Source of the DNA: Pusillimonas sp. DMV24BSW_D
GTDB taxonomy: Bacteria > Pseudomonadota > Gammaproteobacteria > Burkholderiales > Burkholderiaceae_B
DNA: 64,000 nt
NCBI RefSeq assembly: GCF_011388195.1
Contig: NZ_CP049990.1
Coordinates: 2,108,001 to 2,172,000, forward strand
Direction: 5' to 3'
The notes below the pieces were generated by a model, which was given only the letters and a program-made list of their open reading frames with translations, was not told where the DNA came from and did not search any database. Positions 60,888 to 64,000 of this stretch are shown in pieces; position 1 is the first letter of the stretch; each line of letters opens with the position of its first letter. The position numbers and the translations under genes are program-made.

Positions 60888-61388
60888 TTACATCAGGCCT
60901 TTTTCAGCCAAGGAGGTACAACCCTGGGCTGCGACTACGATGTGATCCAGAACCCGGATATTGATCAAGGCCAAGGCTTGTTTCAGGTGCTTGGTCAATT
61001 GAATGTCGCTGCTACTTGGGGTTGGATCGCCCGACGGGTGGTTGTGTGCCATGATTAGTGCGGCAGCGTTGTGCTTGAGCGCCAGTTTCACGACTTCGCG
61101 CGGATGAACTGTCGTGGTGTCCAATGTGCCCTGAAACATTTCGTGGACACCGATGCTGCGCAGACGGGAATCGAGAAGGACTACGACAAAAACTTCGTGC
61201 TCGTAGTCTTGCAAAAGTGTCTGCATTTGCGATTGCACAGTGTCAGGATTGGACAGTTCCCGACCTTTGGCCAGACGTTGACGCGCAAATTGGTTGGCCA
61301 TGGTCAAAATGTCCGCTTCGGTGACCTTGGGTGATTGCATGATGTAAACACCAGGTTCGTCGCTGGCTTTAAGCTTGTGATAACGCAT
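60888..61388 (-). CDS. radC: RadC family JAB-domain protein
   Basis: A 166-residue protein with the JAMM metal-protease motif AHNHPSGDPTPSSSD. It begins MRYHKLKASDEPGVYIMQSP, and the RadC core FVVVLLDSRLRSIGVHEMFQG precedes the motif. It is the short form typical of mobile elements, without the N-terminal helix-hairpin-helix of chromosomal RadC. Its role in the element is unknown. The start has AAGGAG at 6 bases. Upstream is a terminator/antiterminator-like leader. Confidence 0.92.
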   Translation of the reverse strand: MRYHKLKASDEPGVYIMQSPKVTEADILTMANQFARQRLAKGRELSNPDTVQSQMQTLLQDYEHEVFVVVLLDSRLRSIGVHEMFQGTLDTTTVHPREVVKLALKHNAAALIMAHNHPSGDPTPSSSDIQLTKHLKQALALINIRVLDHIVVAAQGCTSLAEKGLM

Positions 61389-61394
61389 GTGATG

Positions 61395-61430
61395 CTCCTT
61401 GACGGCAAAAAAGCCGTCGCTATGGACGGC
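61395..61430 (-). promoter_or_regulatory. radC leader with two exclusive hairpins
   Basis: On the minus strand, GCCGTC-CATAGC-GACGGC-TTTTTT is an intrinsic terminator. It is followed at once by a second GCCGTC and then AAGGAG. The middle GACGGC can pair either with the first GCCGTC (terminator) or with the second (loop of six Ts, no terminator). The element ends at the radC ribosome site. Confidence 0.75.
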
Positions 61431-61492
61431 CTGATTTAGTAAGTGGAAATGAAAGGCGGGGAGGGGCTATGTGCTGGCGTAACTTGAGTCGC

Positions 61493-62494
61493 CTAGCCTT
61501 GAACCAGAAACCGACGACTTCCCGGTCGGGGTTGGCTGTACTTGGCAGCCAACTCGGGGTAATCAGCCTGCAGCTTCTTTGAGTCCAGCGTGATGCCGTC
61601 TTTGCTGCGCTTCCAGCTCACGGCCCCCGTTTCGAAGGTGGCGTGGCTGGCTTCGCCCATGGCTTGCTGTATTTGTTGCTTGAACTGTTCTTCCAGCAAG
61701 GTGTATTTTTCGACCTGAAAGCGGGCGTCCTGCAGATCGGTAAAGAGCGCTGACATCTGGCTGTCCTGGCTAAAGTCCAGACGTACCCCATTGTCTCTGG
61801 GGTAAAGGCACTGCAAGGCGGTAGCTGCTGAATCTGAACCATCGACCGGTGGCGGAGTATCGGTCGTGACGTAGTGCCAGAATCGCTCTTGCAGGGTAAT
61901 CAGACGGGCAATGAGCCCATCATCACGTTCAATGCGATAGACCTTCAAGGCTTGACCACACAAAAGCACGGCAACATCAGCGGCTTGTTTGCCCGTAACG
62001 GCCAGTTGATGCTGTACCTGAAGCTGCACGTATTCCGGTACGCCATCGCGCCAGAGCCGTGCGCCGAACTCCCCGGCTGTCTTACATTCCAGAATCTGTA
62101 CATCAGGCGACCCAACGACCTCCCGGTCAATGTTGGCCAACATCCAGGGGATGTTTGGGTGCTGCAGTACGGCGTTGACCTTGCGTACCTTGCGACCGGT
62201 TTGCTTGGTATAGGACGCGGCCACAATCGGTTCTAGCAGGGTTCCCCAGTAAACCGGGGCCGTGGTGTCGTCGGGATCAGGTTTGGGCAGGTCGGCATCC
62301 CGGCCGGTCTTTTCCAGCCAGAGGGTTAATTGGCTCTTATAGGGATTCAGGCCAACGGCAGCAGCGGCGTCGGAGCTACCAATGCCGTGTTTACGTACTT
62401 CTAGCCAATCGTCGCGGGTGATCGTGTTGGTCTTGACCAGGCGAAGGGCGGGGCGAAGCGGTTGAATGTGTTCGTGGTTTAAGGCGATAGCCAT
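61493..62494 (-). CDS. YqaJ viral recombinase family nuclease
   Basis: A 333-residue exonuclease-type protein of the YqaJ/lambda-exonuclease fold. The N-terminal motif DWLEVRKHGIGSSDAAAAVGLNPYKS is diagnostic. The catalytic region has WGTLLEPIV, the aspartate in SPDVQILECKTAG (D-ExK) and YVQLQVQHQLAVTG. It likely resects DNA ends for homologous recombination of the element, usually with a single-strand annealing protein that is not seen here. Ribosome site GGAG two bases after the U-tract of a strong hairpin. Confidence 0.9.
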   Translation of the reverse strand: MAIALNHEHIQPLRPALRLVKTNTITRDDWLEVRKHGIGSSDAAAAVGLNPYKSQLTLWLEKTGRDADLPKPDPDDTTAPVYWGTLLEPIVAASYTKQTGRKVRKVNAVLQHPNIPWMLANIDREVVGSPDVQILECKTAGEFGARLWRDGVPEYVQLQVQHQLAVTGKQAADVAVLLCGQALKVYRIERDDGLIARLITLQERFWHYVTTDTPPPVDGSDSAATALQCLYPRDNGVRLDFSQDSQMSALFTDLQDARFQVEKYTLLEEQFKQQIQQAMGEASHATFETGAVSWKRSKDGITLDSKKLQADYPELAAKYSQPRPGSRRFLVQG

Positions 62495-62507
62495 GATAGT
62501 GCTCCAT

Positions 62508-62552
62508 AAAAAAGCATAAGGCCCGGCGCAGTGAAGTCGCCGGGCCTTATGC
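62508..62552 (-). terminator. Strong intrinsic terminator abutting the RBS of the YqaJ gene
   Basis: A 15-base perfect stem GCATAAGGCCCGGCG / CGCCGGGCCTTATGC with a 9-base loop, followed on the minus strand by TTTTTT, two bases, GGAGC and the YqaJ ATG at 62494. It has the full form of a rho-independent terminator. Confidence 0.88.
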
Positions 62553-62661
62553 CGTGGTGGTAGAGATCAGGTTTTTCGTAAGGGGCTAACAGCAGGCCAT
62601 GGTTTGAGTGGCTTTGTCTTGATGCGTCACATTAATCAAGTTAGTTTGCAGTACATGGTCA

Positions 62662-62681
62662 GATATCACAATTGTGATATC
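62662..62681. promoter_or_regulatory. 20-base perfect palindrome, candidate operator
   Basis: GATATCACAATTGTGATATC is fully symmetrical and ends on the stop codon of the secreted-protein gene. It lies about 110 bases upstream of the YqaJ hairpin. The size and symmetry suit a dimeric repressor site. The 185-base gap to YqaJ also holds TTGAT-N11-ATCAA; no clear promoter was settled. Confidence 0.5.
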
Positions 62682-63342
62682 AGCAGCCAGGAACGCTTAA
62701 CTCATGACCGATCGTGACGGCGGTCACTTGAACGTTCTTGAACGCTTGAGCTGCAACGTCGTCGAAACGTGCTTCACAGTTAAAACGGGTATCCATGACA
62801 TAGTCCTCGCCAGCGGCTTTTGTCATGTGCTCGCCCCAGGCGCTGGCAGCAGCGTAGGCGGCATCCTCAACCAGCACCACTTCCAGCAAGACCTGCATAA
62901 AACCAGCCGCTCGAGGGCCTTCCCAATGCGCGTAAGCCGACGGATCGTAGGCGTTTCCACACATGGTTAAGCAATTGGCCAGGTACCGTAAATCACCGCC
63001 AGACGTCTGTGCAAATGCCCCAAAAGTAAGTTTTGAGGTCGCGGCCGGTGCGTAGTCGCCAATAAAGGATCTAAGGTCGGCGCGGCACGTATCGCTAAGT
63101 GGCATATGCAACGCAGAGACACTGCCGCCTTTGATGGTGGCTGTGATGTCGCACCCCTTGACCCGAAAGGTGTGATTTTCACCAAGAGACTGGCGAGGAA
63201 TGCCAGCAACGGACTCGAAATACCGCTGAGTCGTGCCAAGCATTTCACCGTTGAAAACTTCTTTGACGTCTGCCGCTATTGCTACGCTAGAAAAAACGCC
63301 AGTCAGAAGTGATGTGATGAGGGCGCGGAAAAGATACGACAT
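62680..63342 (-). CDS. Secreted protein of unknown function with six cysteines
   Basis: A 220-residue protein not recognised. It has a typical signal peptide (MSYLFRALITSLLTGVFSSV, cleavage near AIA|AD) and AAGGAA upstream. The mature part carries six cysteines (KGCDI, SDTCRA, ANCLTMCGN, RFNCEA and the last residue PGC), an even number as expected for disulfide bonds in the periplasm. Two halves are separated by HWEGPRAAGFMQ. It lies between the DUF932 and YqaJ genes of the mobile element; periplasmic proteins here may belong to conjugation or entry exclusion, but nothing in the sequence proves it. Confidence 0.6.
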   Translation of the reverse strand: MSYLFRALITSLLTGVFSSVAIAADVKEVFNGEMLGTTQRYFESVAGIPRQSLGENHTFRVKGCDITATIKGGSVSALHMPLSDTCRADLRSFIGDYAPAATSKLTFGAFAQTSGGDLRYLANCLTMCGNAYDPSAYAHWEGPRAAGFMQVLLEVVLVEDAAYAAASAWGEHMTKAAGEDYVMDTRFNCEARFDDVAAQAFKNVQVTAVTIGHELSVPGC

Positions 63343-63477
63343 AAGTGTGTTCCTTGTTTTTAGAGATCAATAAAGTTAAATGTTGATACATTTTGTATTG
63401 TGCCATTGTTGTCGGGCTGAAGTCCGAAGAGGGGCGACCGACATGACCGGCACTATGGGTTGTTGTGACACGCACGC

Positions 63478-64000
63478 TCATGCCAGCATCAGCAAAGTCC
63501 GATCCAGGGCCTTTTGTTTAAGGGCAGCCCCCTGACCGAACCAGGCAGAATCCAATCGGTAATCCGTGTTACGGGCACGACGCTCGTGGTCTACGAATTC
63601 GGTGATGGCATTAAGCAGCCCCAGGGCGGTGCCGCTTGACGTACCCAGTTCAGCCCCGCGGCCTCGCCCGTTGTAAAGCTCCAGAACTTTAGCCATGGCC
63701 GATTCGTTGGGTTGGATGCTTGCGCTTTGGCGTGGCTCGGAAAACAGATGGCGAATGAATGCTTCAGCTTCGACGTGTTTGACCTTGCGCTGGCTTAGGA
63801 CTTTCATGCGGTACATGAACGTATCCCAATTTGAGACAGAAATGCCCAGTTGCCGTTTAACTGCCTGTGCGTCGAAGGCAGTGCTGTGGGGCACCTTGAC
63901 GGCCCCTCTGCTGTCATCAATCGCCACGGCCAGGGTGTTGTTGCACACGACGCGAACGGCTGTGAATTGCGCGGTGGTCGCCAAGGTTCCATCGCAAGCG
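63478..64000 (-). CDS. DUF932 family protein (partial, 5' end outside the window)
   Basis: The frame is open to the window end, so the N-terminus is missing; 173 codons are seen. FTAVRVVCNNTLAVAID and the later AKVLELYNGRGRGAELG then TALGLLNAITEFVDHERRAR are the DUF932 (phage/plasmid-like protein, ArdC-neighbour) pattern. DUF932 proteins are standard in integrative conjugative elements and plasmids; function unknown. The 135-base gap to the next gene has no evident feature. Confidence 0.85.
   Translation of the reverse strand, partial: ACDGTLATTAQFTAVRVVCNNTLAVAIDDSRGAVKVPHSTAFDAQAVKRQLGISVSNWDTFMYRMKVLSQRKVKHVEAEAFIRHLFSEPRQSASIQPNESAMAKVLELYNGRGRGAELGTSSGTALGLLNAITEFVDHERRARNTDYRLDSAWFGQGAALKQKALDRTLLMLA

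Overview
This window reads as chromosomal DNA of a betaproteobacterium of the order Burkholderiales, probably family Alcaligenaceae. That assignment is inferred from gene content and gene order (gshB / EIIA-Man / ptsH / ptsI next to amtB-glnK; thrS-infC; rpmI-rplT-pheST-ihfA-merR; an imuA-imuB-dnaE2 cassette) and from protein character. No database search was possible. The last 7-8 kb differ in gene content and look like the end of an integrated mobile element.

Layout: (1) 0-7.7 kb, a plus-strand acyl-CoA / aromatic-CoA catabolic cluster: FAD monooxygenase, acetoacetyl-CoA synthetase, 3-hydroxyacyl-CoA dehydrogenase, enoyl-CoA hydratase, acyl-CoA dehydrogenase and a LivK-type binding protein. 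(2) 7.7-24.7 kb, a translation and housekeeping block: tRNA-Val, thrS, infC (non-canonical ATC start), then an approximately 8.4-kb insert (gshB, PTS phosphorelay genes, amtB-glnK with a predicted sigma-54 promoter, two small lipoproteins, ubiK, comM), then rpmI-rplT-pheS-pheT-ihfA-merR-DUF455. The insert splits the usual thrS-infC-rpmI-rplT-pheST order; rpmI appears to have its own promoter and a structured leader. (3) 24.6-28 kb, a protein that looks like an ECF sigma factor fused to its RskA-type membrane anti-sigma factor, and an Atm1-type ABC exporter.

(4) 28.0-41.4 kb, a biofilm region almost entirely on the minus strand: a LuxR-type regulator with a degenerate receiver, curli genes (csgE, csgF, csgG, one curlin, one CsgH-like ORF), the complete pgaABCD operon, then beyond tRNA-Pro a PhnD-like periplasmic binding protein paired with a membrane GGDEF-EAL protein. 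The likely logic is matrix fibre plus matrix polysaccharide with a nearby c-di-GMP input. (5) 41.5-56.3 kb, housekeeping and stress genes: Ktr-type K+ uptake, an old yellow enzyme, a thioesterase, yqeY, the SOS mutagenesis cassette imuA-imuB-dnaE2 under a clear LexA box, a YpfH-like protein that has lost its nucleophilic serine, an NRDE protein, PBP7, a cupin, DUF924 and an amidase.

(6) 56.3-64 kb, a mobile-element end: paired short repeats, a RelBE/StbDE-type toxin-antitoxin module, a ribbon-helix-helix protein, a YagK/YfjJ-type protein with HUH-Rep-like motifs, AlpA, then a minus-strand run of typical integrative-element genes (metal-binding/RDF-like protein, RadC, YqaJ, a secreted unknown, DUF932 cut by the window end). 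In this run three consecutive genes each carry an intrinsic-terminator hairpin whose U-tract ends at, or a few bases before, their own ribosome-binding site. This repeated architecture is the most unusual signal in the window.
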